A DNA stretch of 64,000 nt from Corynespora cassiicola (GCA_022059125.1 JAEUWY010000004.1:930001-994000); one strand, 5' to 3'. Counted from the first letter of the stretch, positions 43,064 to 55,211 are shown. Numbers and translations are program-made. Notes: generated from the letters alone by a model not told the origin.

Positions 43064-43429
43064 GGTGTAGTTTGCGAGCGAGGACAGCCAGGAGGTACTC
43101 CCAAAACACCATACCATCATGCACACACCACCTTTCGGTACTCTTTCTCACAATCAATTAATCGCTCAATCAATTCCGATGCCTTTCTTCCACCAACCCC
43201 CCCTCCCCTCCCCTCCTTCGATCCCATCACACCACCACCTCACACCACCCATACCAACATCCCCCCCCAAAAGCACACGCAATCCACACCCACCCAGGCT
43301 ATCCCCCATCCAACCTAGCCCCCTGCTTTCCCCTTTGCGCACCTCCGACCCCCGACCTCCGATCGGAGGGCAGGGCAGGACAGGCGAGGCGAAGACGAGC
43401 GGACCGGGCAAAGTCGCCTACCACCTCGC

Positions 43430-43453
43430 CTCGTCTCGTCTCGTCTCGTCTCG
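43430..43453. repeat. TCGTC pentanucleotide array
   Basis: About five consecutive TCGTC units with no interruption. Confidence 0.85.
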
Positions 43454-43600
43454 CTTTAGGGCCAGCGCCAGCCATCATGGTGGCACTGGCGGACGATCGC
43501 CGGCGCGGGAAGACCCGGGGCTTATCGGGGCGAGCAAATGTGCTTTGCTAGTTAGTTAGTGCCTGGTTGCGTGGCTGGCTAGCTAGCTAGCTAACTAGCT

Positions 43601-43620
43601 GGTGGTGGTGGTGGTGGTGG
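43601..43620. repeat. GGT trinucleotide repeat
   Basis: Six to seven GGT units in intergenic DNA, next to a run of AGCT palindromes. Confidence 0.85.
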
Positions 43621-44443
43621 AAGTTGGATTTTTTTCTCTCTCCAAGGTTGTTTGTGTATACCAGCTAGGTAGGCAGGCAGACAGGCAGACAGGCAGGTAA
43701 GCAAGTAAATGCTGTAGCCGGTGGTCGATGGCACGGAACACAACAAAAGGGCACGGCACGGTGAGATACACCGCACCGGAAGCTCCGAACAAGACATGAG
43801 CATCGCAAGGCTAGCTGTATGCACCTTCCTCCCAGCCAGCCTACCACCCGGAAGCGGCGATGCCGAGACGTGTCACCCACGTGCAGTCTACACGCAAGCA
43901 ACCACCCAAAAAAAAAAAAAACACCTCACACAATCCGCATGTGAACTCCGCTCCAGAACGTGCGCGATCGCCAGACAGACAGGCGGCAAGGAAAAAAAAA
44001 AGTGGAGCGCAGCGCAGCACAGCAGGGCTTACACTTATCTCATCCGTGCTCAGCCCCTAGCTAGGTACGTACCTAGGTAGGGATGGCTGATACACATCTC
44101 AGCTTTCGCTAGCAAACCCGTGGATAACAACCTCCTTGGCTAAGCTACCTAGGGTACATTGGCTAGCAGGTACCCACAAATTCCGATACCTCAACAATCT
44201 CGCCCTCTGCCTGCCTGTCTCTGTCCAAGTCTGTGTTACTTCTTTGCGAGAATCTGCCCGCGCCACAGGTCGGAGGTCGAAGCACATGGCGAGGTCGATT
44301 GGTACATGATGTCTGGGCACCGACGTGGACGTCCGAGGCTACTAGGTCGGTTGTGCGTTCCGAACCGGTCAATGGCGGGCTAGGGAGTGGTAGGGTGAGG
44401 TAAGGCAGCCAGCACACTCGAGACGAGCTGCGCGATGCAGCGA

Positions 44444-44468
44444 GCAGGCAGGCAGGCAGGCAGGCAGG
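44444..44468. repeat. CAGG tetranucleotide repeat
   Basis: Six CAGG/GCAG units; a second, imperfect array of the same unit lies at 43670-43700. Confidence 0.85.
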
Positions 44469-44974
44469 TTGATAGATCGGGGTCTGTTGTCCAATATCAT
44501 TCATAGCGCGCAACCCAAGTCTGAGTCTCTGGCCCATTCTTTCTACAAAGAGATATATAGAGCATGGAAAAATGAGGGCCCACCTCTCATGCATAAAGAC
44601 ATGGAAAAAGAGGCCGGCCATTAGCCTGGAATAAAAAAAAGAGCAGGAGCAAGGTTCGTTCCTCTGCTCGTTCGTCATCATCTATAATCTGGCCGTATGG
44701 GCGGGCTGTGACGTCGTGTCCCGCCCAATTTTCATGTGCCAACCGTTCCGAACCGTGCCGCAAGGGGACAAGGGAAAACTGATACAAGGAGAGAAGGTCC
44801 GAGGAAAGTAGAGATATCACCCGCCGAAGCCCAGATCCTAGGATAAACGCCGTGGAACGTGCGCCGACATAAATCGCGCGCCGTGGAAGTAGAGTAGTGG
44901 GAAAGGAACATGTCTATCCCATCGATAAGCCGGAAAAGGAGAGATAAGGAAAAAAAAAACAGGCGGGATCGTCA

Positions 44975-47283
44975 TCATCCAAAACTCTTGAGCACCCTTC
45001 TGAACGGGTTCGCTACGTGATGATGGTGATGATGGTGGTGATGTGCTTCTTCTCTTCCATCGACATTCTCGAACTCGCGCCCAGACTGCTGACTGAGCTT
45101 GGAGGCCATGGCGTCGTGCGGGTGTGATGTTACGCTGATGTGCGAGCGGGGACTCGAAGCGGGCGTAGAGGCAGAAGACGCCCACGATGTGGAAGATGTG
45201 GAAGCGGACTCCGCACCCCCTTCTCTCAAACTATTACAAACAGGGGAAAGAATTAAGTATAATGTACTGGCAGTAGTCTATGGGGTATGATGATGATGCG
45301 GTATATGAATGAAGGCTTTTTGGGGCATGTTTGGGAGTGGAGAAAGGGGACAAGTGCATTGCCAACAACATGGCTGCAGCACTGGACGGGCAGATGGTTG
45401 TATTTACCTTCCATCGTCGCTGGTCCGGGGGCTCGCTCGCCGCGAGTTAAAGTACGTGTTACGTTCCGTCTCTTCAGTCAGAGTAGCCAGGCTGCGTGCA
45501 GGAGAAGGAGTCGTGTGTCCAGAGCGAGAGCGGTTCGGGCTCGATGGCCGCGACGTAGCGTACTCGTATGTGGGCAAGTCTTCGTGGATGGGAGTGCGGG
45601 CCGGCGTCCGGACGGCCGTGTTGTATGATGGGGTCCGGGCCAGCGCCTCCATGTCGTATTCTACCTCCGACTGAAATGTGTCCGACGAGTAGTTGTCGGC
45701 ATTGGAGAGCGGCGTGCTACCGCCTGAGGAGTGGTTTCGAGTCGGGGCGAAGCGGGCGGTGCGGTCGTTGATTCCCAGGTTGAGGTTCGCCAGACGGTGC
45801 TGGAGGGCTCGCGCTGATGCTCCGCCACCCGTCTGATGCAGTTGCGCATCCAAGGAGGCTAGGTCTTCGGTGGAGCCGGAGCGGCTGTGTGCATAAAAGG
45901 GTGTGTTGGCTCCACTGTTACCCATGCTGTGGCCACCAGGCGTCATGAAACCGCTCGGGTCGATATCATTGTACAGCGAATCCAGCTGGTGCAGACCATA
46001 CGTCGGCGGTGCGTTCTGGTTGACCTGTTCCTGCATGGCCTGCTGGGAGAGGATGGCATGATCGACCACGACGCTCTGATCCTCGTTGGGCGGCAGATTC
46101 GGAGAAATGAAGAGGTTGACGTGGTTCTTGACCAGAAGCTGGCTCGTATGTCCCTCCGGATTAAGCAGGTTCACGTAGAGCCGCAGCTTGTGAGATATGC
46201 GAATGTTCTCTGTGTCGACCGACTGCCTGCAGTACTTGAGCGACTTGGGAAGATCCAGAGTCATCTGGAAGCGATGCGACTCGTCAAAGAGCTGATCAGC
46301 ATCGTCGATGCCGTCCGGCACTTGATGCGCAGAATTCTCCGGCATGAGGCCATCCTTGTGGGCCACCTGCACGTCGGTTTGGTGGCTGACGCGCCGCCCA
46401 GCAAAGTCTGCAAAAAGTTGGCGCGACTCCAGCAGCTCCATCTTGATTGTCGAGATCTCGACGCCCTTTCTCAGAGGGATCAGCATGAAATCAGCCGTTA
46501 TCGAGCTGCCAACAATGTAATTCTTCTGTGGCACGGTAATCTTGTAGGCCAGCTTGGAAGCCCAGATGTCCTCATTGATCTGCGGGGCCCTGTTAGCGAA
46601 ATGGCCGAAGTAAGAACGAGGGTTGCGTCATACCTGCTCCATGGGCACCGAATCCAACAGATCGCGACCCAGGGTCCTGATAACGCGAATATGCGACGAG
46701 GTAGTCAGTTTGCCGCCCGCCATGTATCCGCGCTCGACGGTGGCCTTGAGGGTGTAGACGATCCAATTGGTGGGCAGGCCCTCGACGCTCTCGTCCAGCG
46801 AGCTGGGCATCTTGAACTTGAAATCCCACTCATGCGGGCCAGCGTTGAGCTTGTGCGGCTTGCTCTTGGAGCCATCGACGGGGAAGAGATCGAGGTTCTC
46901 GAAGAGGAAATGTTGCTTGTTGGTGATGGGCTGCGGTGTAACGGTGTTGCTTATGTGCCAGCTGCAGGGCTATTAATAGGCGTTCGGGAAAAGTCTCCTG
47001 GGGACGAGGCTACATACGAGACCTTGCGGGTACCCGTAAGAGTCATGCGAATGCTCTTCACATTCATCGACTCGGGGGCGTTGAGGAACAGCTTGCCCTT
47101 GAGTTCAACATCCTGCGACTCTGACGGCTCTCCATAGAAGACAACGAACGGCGACTCGGGCCTGGTGAGGGGATGTTAGTTGGACCGTAGCTTTTTTTTT
47201 TTGGTTTTGTTCTTGGGTGGCGTAGAGGCGTACTTGATCTCCAGCACGGGCTGCTGGCTCCTGCCAAAGGGACCGACTGGCAT
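44975..47283 (-). CDS. creD: Arrestin-related protein CreD
   Basis: Five exons (47283..47234, 47161..47018, 46961..46634, 46579..45408, 45230..44975) join to 649 aa. The arrestin N-lobe starts MPVGPFGRSQQPVLEIKPESP with SIRMTLTGTRKVSW; the C-lobe starts DIWASKLAYKITVPQKNY, followed by IVGSSITADFMLIPLRKG. Two candidate PY motifs for HECT ubiquitin ligase WW domains are seen: APPTYGLHQ and LPTYEYA. The tail is Ser-rich and ends with nine consecutive His before VANPFRRVLKSFG. CreD-type arrestins recruit Rsp5/HulA to permeases and act in carbon catabolite repression with CreB/CreC. Exon 5 is only reachable by a 177 nt intron, but its phase and the Ser-rich continuity support it. Confidence 0.93.
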
Positions 47284-48723
47284 GGTTGAGGAAGAGTAGC
47301 AAAGATTCAAACAAGGCACAAGATCATGGCAGGATCAGGGACGGGGGCGCAGGCAATATGTATGTCTGACGAGCGAGACTGGGGCGGGGGAGACTCGGGG
47401 AACGAGAGGGAAACGAGCCGGCAGGCAGGCTGAGGCAACGGACGGGGCTTGGGGGGGCCAAGGAGGAAACGTCGTGAGATGATCCGTGGCTGAGGGCGTC
47501 TGGTTGGGGTGGATGCGAGCGAGGATGCGTGGGCGTGTCCACGGGTCAGTTGTCTGGCGTGCTGGCGTGCTGGCGTGGGAGGGAGGCAGGGCAGGGAATC
47601 ATTCGACGGGGCGCAGATATAGCTATCTGGCGGGCGCGGCCAGGAGCAGCCGCACCGGGCGTGGGATGTACAGCAGGGGTCGAGGAAGACATGGAAGAAA
47701 GGGCTTATGCACGATGATGGACTAGGCGAGAGACAGGCGCGGCTTCAGCGCGGCTTCAGCGGGTCGCGGGCGTTGGACAAAGAAACTTTACCGATGGGGC
47801 TCCCGTGAACGGCGTGATAGCCTGACACGGCTGGGATCTGAGCATCTCGCCCGCTGATAGCCCGATTGTGACTGAGCATCAGGCGCAGCCTCGCCCTGGG
47901 CATGCATCACGCCATGGAGAGGTGCAAGGCCACGAATGCCCTCTTTTTTTCCCTTCTTGTCTTTCCCAGTGTTTCACCACGCTTTCCCTCACATCACCCC
48001 TCTGCCTCTGCCTCTGCCTCTGCCCCCCATGTCGGGCCGAGCGGGAATATCTCGCGCACATCCACGGCTACTGCACGCTTGACAAGTTTATACCCGGCGC
48101 ACTGATCGGCGGCGACTCCGTCCACGGGTGCCATCACCACTACTGTGCTCGTCTTTGCCCCTCTGCTCAGTCGTCCCTCTCGTCCCCCCTCGTCCCCTCC
48201 CGCCGCCCTCACCGCCGCCCAGGGGGCCTGCCAGCCGATGTCGCGCCGAGATGCGCCGCACTTTGTTTTAATCGCGACATCACCCACTTTGCGCGCGTTG
48301 AGTCAACCGGGCCTGCGAAAACGTAGTCTCCATTCCTTGGTTCGACCTGGCTCCAGTCTCCCGGCCATCCACACAAGCTCAAGCTCAAGCTCAAGCTCAA
48401 GCACACACGCACACACACACACGCACGCGCCCGACGACGGGGCCCCTCCCTGCTGCTCACCTGCGAGACATGGCCGCTCGCAGCCCGCCCACGCGTCGCC
48501 GGCAGCCCGCACGCGCCCTCGCGCCCTTGCCCCCCCGTGAGATAACAATACAGCGTGCGTAGGGCTGAACAATGACGAATGCCTGAATCCCTCCTACATG
48601 TGATCCGGGACATCCCGGCCTCGCCTCCCGTCTCTACCCAGACGCCCCTCGCCACTCCAGCCCATGCCTTGCTGCTCCTGGCTCTCGCAGTCGCAGTCGC
48701 AGTCGCCAGTCGCCATGGCACGC
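47284..48723. other. Intergenic between creD and creC, repeat-rich
   Basis: Upstream region of creD and 3' flank of creC (same strand). It contains a CTGGCGTG triplication near 47550-47580, a CTCTGC array (48001-48024), and an AAGCTC array (about 48375-48401) merging into a CA tract (48402-48428). No coding sequence recognised. Confidence 0.55.
48375..48428. repeat. AAGCTC hexamer array followed by CA repeat
   Basis: Four to five AAGCTC units run directly into alternating CA with two G interruptions. Confidence 0.85.
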
Positions 48724-51209
48724 CTACGAGCTGCCCGTCGTCGACGGCGCGCCGTTGTCGCCCGTTGCGCCCTCCTTGGGCCGGTCCCACGTGCGGATGT
48801 GGCCTGCAGGTTTTTTTCGTTATCAGCTCAGTTCGTCTTCGTTTCCAGCGCTGCCCAAGAGCGGGTCCCGGGTGCCACGCCAGGCGGGTGTTCCTGCGCC
48901 CAAGCTTCCATGGCGCATGGACAAGCTTATCGATTGCGCACGCCGCAATGGTGCAAATCGGAAAAGCCCATGTCCAGGTGAAATCTCTGCACTCACCATT
49001 GTTGCACGATGTCATGATGCAGTCCTCCTCGAACCCGAGCCAGCACAGCGGGTGCTCGTCGACCTTCTTCGCCTGCGAAATCTCGGTTAGCCACCCTTTG
49101 CCTCACTCCAGGCCAACGTGGTGTGGGTGCTCACCATGACTGGCGGGAGCATGGGCGTGCGCGCCCGAGGTTCTACCGGGTGCACAATCTCCTCGTCCTC
49201 GTTGTCCAGTAGGCTGCCTGTGGTGAGATTAGAGTTAGAGCGGAACCTAGTGGTGGAGCCGTCTGTGCGGCTCCGCTGCATCTTCAGGGTCGCTGAGGTG
49301 ACGCTGCTCCGCTGTCTCACCGATGCCTGTCGGAGGTCAGCAATCTGTTCCATCGGGGAGCCTAGAACCACGGGAACCGCCTACCGCCCGCGGACGATGC
49401 AGCATGCCGACACTAAAGTCCCACAGCAGCAGCCGGCAGTCCTCGCCGACGCTGCCTATCCTGTAGTTGCGCTCGTCGCATCGCCAAGGATCAAACTGCA
49501 CCGCCGTCACCCACGAATTGTGCCCCTGGCACCGCGCCACAAGCGTGCTCTCCTCTAGCGACCAGATAGACACCAGGTCGTCCTGGCCCCCGGTCACCAC
49601 GTACCTCCCGTCCGGCGACCAGCACACGCAGATCATGCCCCCGTAGTAGCTCTGGTACTGGTGCAGCAACCTACAGCCGATGAGAAGCGCGCTTGGCAAG
49701 ATTTACGAGCAAAGGTGCACTCACTTTTCCTTCAAAAAGTCAATCACCCGGAACGACCCATCCTCGGACACGAGGGCAATGTGCCGGTTGTCTGGCGAAA
49801 AGGCAAAGGCATTGATCTTGGCATTGGACACCTTCCAGTACGAGACGGGGTTGGTCTTTTGGTTCTTGGAGTTGACTGACTTGCGCACCGCGAGCGTGGG
49901 CTTCTTCTCCTTCTCGTCCGGCGCAAGCTCCGCGGCCGGCGCATCCTCTGCGATAAAGAGTGCGTCCTCCTTCTCCTTGTCGTATACAATCAGGCTGCCG
50001 TCCATGTGCGCCGCCAGAAACAGGTTTTCGCTGTTAGGAAGCCAGCGTATGTCCGAGACGGCAGAGCCATTGATTGCGCCCTGCACCGCCGGTGGTTAGC
50101 AAAAGGTGCCCAGATGGCGCGGCAGAGGGCCAAGCTGCACCTACATTCTTATTGATGCGCGCATACTTTTGCGACATGGGCTCGTACCAGATGATGTCGC
50201 CCGTGGAGAAGCCCAGGACCATGTCGATGTGGCTGGGGCCTTTGGTGACATGATTCACGTCGTGACATAGGGCATGCGCCTTGGTGAATAGAATCTTGGT
50301 CAAATGCTCTTCCTGCGTGCAATGTCAGCCTTTCCGCCCCCAACGTCTGGGTTGGGAGGGGTGGACCAACCTTGGTGGGCGAAGTCAAGTCCAGCCACTG
50401 CATGGCGCGGTTGATGTTTGCAAAGGCATACAGGCCGTTCTGGCTGTGCTCCTGCAGCCGCTTGGACAGAGACTCGTGGGGGATGACGCGCGACACAAAG
50501 GACGAATTGCTCTTGACAATGTTGCTCTTTGGCTTGCGTCTCTTGAGCGGATCCTTCGAGTCCTTGCCATTGATGAGGGCGAGCGAGGGATTGCCCTCGC
50601 CAAAGGCCGGCGCATGGTAGTTCTCCAGCGACGAAGGGGCGACGCCGTTGGCGCTGTGCGAGCCGGCATCGCTGGCCTGGCTGTTGGTCTCGTGCGGCGA
50701 CTCTTGGATGCTCTGCGGCAGCTGCGAGCGCGTGCTGGCCGTGGTGTCGAGGCGGTACAGGCGCGAGTACGACTGCTGGCGCGGGGCGAGGGCGACGAGG
50801 GAGAGCTTGGTGCCGGCGCTGGGCGGCGAGATGGTGGTCGCGAGCGGGTTCGGATTGTGCACGGGGGCCTCGGAGGGGTGCGGCGGCGGCGTGGCCAGAT
50901 GGAGGTCGTCGCGGAGCACGTAGGTGCCTGGCAGCATGGTGCCCAGCGTCAGTCGAGCCTGGCCCTGGGGGGGAGCCCTCTGGGGCGGGGAGACATACCT
51001 TCGCCGACGACCAATTGGTGCTCGGGGCCGGAGGGGTGGGTGAGGGTGTTGTTGGTCTCGATAAGAGGGCCTGCGCCGGGCGCGCCTGGGTAGCCACCGG
51101 CAGGATATCTCGGCGGAGGAGGGAGCACGCTGTGGTGGAGCGATGGCGCACGTCAGTCTGAGGCGGGCGTGATTGGACGGGCGGCGTCGGCCAGAGATAC
51201 TCACAACAT
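48724..51209 (-). CDS. creC: WD40 protein CreC, partner of the CreB deubiquitinase
   Basis: Nine exons (51209..51205, 51129..50999, 50927..50371, 50312..50145, 50080..49725, 49670..49385, 49326..49135, 49072..48997, 48803..48724) join in phase to 616 aa. The first coding exon has just 5 nt, giving MF before VLPPPPRYP, as expected for CreC. Landmarks: [20 protein letters not shown] and NPNPLAT, then WD blades including [57 protein letters not shown] and [14 protein letters not shown]. The last exon ([11 protein letters not shown]) is reached across a 193 nt intron. CreC scaffolds and stabilises CreB, whose deubiquitination counters CreA-pathway degradation. Exon 3's donor is the weak GTTGGT. 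Confidence 0.95.
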
Positions 51210-51533
51210 GGCAGATGCGGTGCAATATCAATCGGGTCGGGCAGCGCGAGCGAGGGCGGGCACTTAATCAACCGGTGCAGAGAGGGTCGGATGACGTGCA
51301 GCGGGCCTCCTCAGCGCATTGGCAGCAGCGGCGGCGGCGAGGATGAGGAAGGGGGTTGTTGGGCGGCCGGGCGACACGGGCGATTGATGGATTATGAGTG
51401 TGCTCCGTCCGCGAACGAACGAGGGAGCGGACCCCGGGAGCCTCAACCGACGGACCTGGAGAAACTGCGGAGGCTAGGCTGGGGGCTTGGGGGGCATCCG
51501 CTGGGCACACGAGACGAGGCGGCGCTGGTCGGG

Positions 51534-51568
51534 TGTCTGGTGTCTGGTGTCTGGCATCTGGCGTCTGG
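51534..51568. repeat. 7-bp minisatellite TGTCTGG
   Basis: Three perfect TGTCTGG units are followed by CATCTGG and CGTCTGG. Confidence 0.9.
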
Positions 51569-51804
51569 CGTCACGGCAGCTGGACCGCCCACCGCTGGCG
51601 TGTCCGTCCTGTCCCTCGCCGTACGGCCTCAGATGCCAGCAGCGCGGAGCCTGCCCCGGACTGGACTGGGCAGGGCGACATCTAGCGGGCTGCGGAGCAT
51701 TCCCAGACGTCAGGCACGTCAACCGCCAGCCATGTCTAGCCCGCCCCGGGGCCGTCCATTCACGCTCCCATCTGGGCATCGGGCCAATCTGGTGGGGGTC
51801 CCAG

Positions 51805-51852
51805 CCCTGGAGCCCTGGAGCCCTGGAGCCCTGGAGCCCTGGAGCCCTGGAG
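51805..51852. repeat. 8-bp minisatellite CCCTGGAG, six perfect copies
   Basis: Six uninterrupted identical 8-mers; an isolated related CCCTGGAGG lies 40 bp further on. Confidence 0.95.
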
Positions 51853-52075
51853 GTGCCCTCCCTCGCTGGCCCTCGCTGGTCCCTGCAGCCCTGGAGGCCT
51901 GCCACGTGCCGCCGCCAAGCCTGCTGCCACCGCCTGCACCGACACCGACAGGTCGACGACCCGTCACGCCAGCGCTGGCATCGCCTTTCGCCTGTCCTGG
52001 CACCCGTAGCCATCTCCATCTTGAACCCGGCCGCCCTCTGTTTGCCCGCCATGCCGCAGTAGCGATGCCCCTGCA

Positions 52076-54082
52076 ATGGCCACCGGTACGCCGCCTCCCC
52101 CGCTGCCTTTCCCCATTCGTGCACCTCCGTTGATGCCTCCGCAGTCCGAATCTGTGTATGCGGCGACGAGGGAGTCGGCAAGAGCTCCATCATCACGTCG
52201 CTGGTCAAGGACACGTTTGTCACCGCGAAGATCCAGCCCGTCCTCCCCCAGGTCACGCTGCCGCCCACGCTCGGCACTCCGGACAATGTCACCACCACCA
52301 TCGTCGACACGTCGGCCCTGCCCCACGAACGCCACGTCCTGCGCCGTGAGCTACGCAAATCAAACGTGATTCTGCTGGTATACTCGGACCACTACAGCTA
52401 TGAGCGGGTCGCATTGTTCTGGATGCCCTACTTCCGCTCGCTGGGCGTCAACGTGCCCGTGGTGCTCTGCGCAAACAAGTCGGACCTGGTGTCAAACGGC
52501 ACAACGTCGCAGGTCGTAGCCGAGGAGATGCTGCCCGTCATGAACGAGTTCAAGGAGATCGACTCGTGCATACGGACGAGCGCAAAGGAGCACCACAACA
52601 TCAACGAGGTCTTCTTTCTGTGCCAAAAGGCCGTCACACACCCCATAGCCCCGCTGTACGACTCCAAGGAGAACGCCTTGAAGCCCGCCGCCGTATCCGC
52701 CTTGCAGCGTGTTTTCCACCTGTGCGACAAGGACAAGGACGGCTACTGGAACGACGAGGAGATCAACCATTTCCAAATCAAGTGTTTTGACAAGCCACTG
52801 GGTGAGGACGACCTGCCGAGCATCAGGCGGTCCATTGAGCGATTCCTGCCCGGCTCCATGGGGGAGCACGGCATGGACCAAAAGGCCTTTTTGCTGCTCA
52901 ACAAGATCTTCGCCGAAAAAGGCCGGCACGAGACAATATGGATCATCCTGCGCCAGTTCCACTACACCGACAGCCTCAGTCTCCGCGACACGTTTCTGCA
53001 CCCCAAGTTTGACGTGCCACAGCACTCGTCTGCCGAGCTAAGTCCGGCGGGCTACCGCTTCTTTGTGGACCTCTTCCTCAAATTCGACAAGGATAACGAC
53101 GGCGGACTAAATGACCGAGAGCTGGCCAATCTCTTTGCGCCAACCCCCGGCGTCCCAGCGTCATGGATAGATTCTGCATTCCCGTCTTGCACGGTACGGA
53201 ACGAGGCAGGGCACATCACGCTGCAGGGATGGCTTGCGCAGTGGAGCATGACAACGTTTGAGGAGCCGAAGACGACGCTGGAGTATCTCGCCTACCTTGG
53301 ATTTGAGAGCAGCGACCGAGGGGGCACCACCAACGCGCTCAAGGTAACCAAGGCGCGCAAGCGACGCAACCGGCCCGGCCGGGTCGAGCGCAACGTCTTC
53401 CTGTGCTACGTGCTCGGCTCGGGCGGCAGTGGCAAGAGTGCATTGCTGTCGGCCTTTTTGCAGAGACCCTTTACGCACACGTACCATCCGACCATCAAGC
53501 CCCGCTCGGCTGTGAATAGCGTCGAGCTCAAGGGGGGCAAGCAGTGCTATCTGATACTTGAGGAGCTGGGCGAGCTGGAGCCGGCCATCCTGGAGAACCA
53601 GGCCAAGCTGGACGCCTGCGACCTGCTCTGCTACACGTATGACTCCAGCGACCCGGACAGCTTCGCGCACATTGTGGAGCTGCGCAAGCGGTACCCGCAC
53701 CTCGACGACCTGCCGGCCGTGTACACTGCGCTCAAGGCGGACCAGGACAAGACGATGCAGCGGTGCGAGCAGCAGCCCGACGAGTATACGAGCGCGCTCA
53801 ACATGTCGGCGCCACTGCATGTCAGTGCGACGTGGAGCAGCATATCGGAGCTATTTGTCCATGTAAGTGTCACGGGGCCACGGTCCCAGCAGGCAGCGCA
53901 CGCAACAGAAGAGTACTGACTTGTCTCAGCTCGCCGAATGTGCGACGTACCCGTCCACTGCGTTCCCAAAGCAGGAGGAAGAGCCATACGACAACATGAC
54001 GCTCTACCTGGGGCTTGGGGCAATAGCATGCGCGGCGGCGTCGGTGGTGATTATCTGGAAGAGGAACGGAGTGGGCGGATGA
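52076..54082 (+). CDS. gem1: Mitochondrial Rho GTPase Gem1 (Miro)
   Basis: Three exons (52076..52085, 52145..53862, 53930..54082) give 626 aa. The 10 nt first coding exon supplies MAT before [21 protein letters not shown], the first GTPase P-loop; NKSDL follows. Two EF-hands are visible: [12 protein letters not shown] (about 205) and [12 protein letters not shown] (about 325). The second GTPase has [14 protein letters not shown] (about 440) and ends in the third exon with the tail anchor [17 protein letters not shown] followed by KRNGVGG, placing it in the outer mitochondrial membrane. Gem1 regulates mitochondrial morphology, inheritance and the ER-mitochondria tether. Domain order and length match the family exactly. 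Confidence 0.97.
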
Positions 54083-55211
54083 CATGAATATCTAGACAGA
54101 AAGCAAGCCCCAAAGTATACAAGCAAGCGCTACATAGTGTGTAATATATAATCTACGCTCTCCTGAGAGGCCGCATAGGGCGGCTAAGCGGTGATGTCAG
54201 GGCTTGGCTGCGTGTGTGTGTGTGGTGCAGCGCGCAGGTGGTAGCATGATGTCTTGAGTGCGACGCCTGGGCCAAGAAGCACGAGCAGCCGTGATAGGAG
54301 GCCGGCAGCGGCTGGCCCCTGGCGCTTCGTCGAAAGCGTCCATGGCCGGCCCCGTTTGGGGCAGGGCGCGTGCCTAGACGGCTGCACTGAGGGCGTCTGC
54401 TGCGTGCGGGCTGCAGGTAGAGTTCGCTAGGAGTCGGGGCTGGGGGAGGCTTGGGGGCGCAGTGACAGGCAGGGTCTGGTTGGCGCTGGTAGGGTTGGTA
54501 CCGGTACTAGGTAGATTCTAGGTCGCTGCCAGAGACGAGCGAGGACCGAGGGCAGAAGACGGGGGAGACGGAGGAGGTGGTGGTGGTGGTGGTGGAGGAG
54601 GAGAGAGGGCCCGTATTCGCATGACGGCACACTGCTGGCACGGACATTCGGGCAGCAACCGTGGATGGGAGAGAGAGTGGCGGACATGTCGTCGCCGTCA
54701 TGGTCGTCGTGGTAGTGGTAGCGGTCGTCGGCCACGGTGATCCGTCAACAGCGCAGCCGCCGCCGTAGCAACAGGCGGGCTGACGCCTATCACGGCCTCA
54801 GCCCTGGCCCAACAGACAGCGGCGAGAGGCCCTGTCGCTGCAGGCCCATACGGCCCCTACGGCCCCTACGGCCCCTACGCCCACACACGTCCCCCCCCCA
54901 AGCTCCACCGGGCTCTCTGCGCTTCGGCCGCCTAGCGAGAGAATCCCTGGACGGGCGCCCTCGCCGTCGCGACCTCACCACGACGGGCAGAGCACACCTT
55001 TTCTGGCTTCTCTCACGCCTCGCCCGCCCCCCCGCCGCCCTCTCGCCCTCCAGCCTGCCCGCCGCCGGCCCAGGACATGCCCGCCTGCCCGCCCGCCTCG
55101 TCCTGCGCTGCCTGAGCCCCCGCCGCCCTTCGATGCCCGCTCCCCCCCGGCCCTGGAGTCGTCCTGAACCGCGAGTCTGCTTCGGTGGCAGTCTCGGTCG
55201 CCCCCAGCGCC
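54083..55211. other. Intergenic gem1-zds1 region, no gene recognised
   Basis: GC-rich DNA with a GGT-type tract (about 54570-54605), a GTGT tract (54212-54222) and three perfect CGGCCCCTA 9-mers (54851-54877). The C-rich pyrimidine stretch before 55212 is the probable zds1 leader. Confidence 0.6.
54851..54877. repeat. Three tandem CGGCCCCTA units
   Basis: Three exact 9-mers in tandem in the zds1 upstream region. Confidence 0.9.

Larger units (their letters stand above)
43064..44974. other. Long intergenic region rich in microsatellites
   Basis: Between the GH18-UBA gene and the last exon of creD. It contains a C-rich tract with scattered A/T (43195-43330), a TCGTC array (about 43430-43453), CTAG-rich palindromic words, GGT repeats (43601-43620), GGCA units (43670-43700) and CAGG units (about 44444-44468), plus CCTAGGTA words near 44060-44080. 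No coding sequence was recognised; open frames here are by-products of the repeats. Confidence 0.6.
51210..52075. promoter_or_regulatory. Divergent creC-gem1 region with two minisatellites
   Basis: 866 bp between head-to-head genes. It contains five 7-mer units (51534-51568) and six perfect 8-mer units (51805-51852). No coding sequence recognised although GC-rich open frames cross it on both strands. Confidence 0.6.

Noticed and set aside
43064..44974. Possible CRISPR-like or satellite array
   Set aside because: The repeats are simple 3-6 bp microsatellites without spacers; nothing resembles a CRISPR array, and the organism is a fungus.
45887..47137. 416 aa plus-strand frame
   Set aside because: It is antisense to CreD exons and runs across three of its introns; the arrestin reading is unambiguous.
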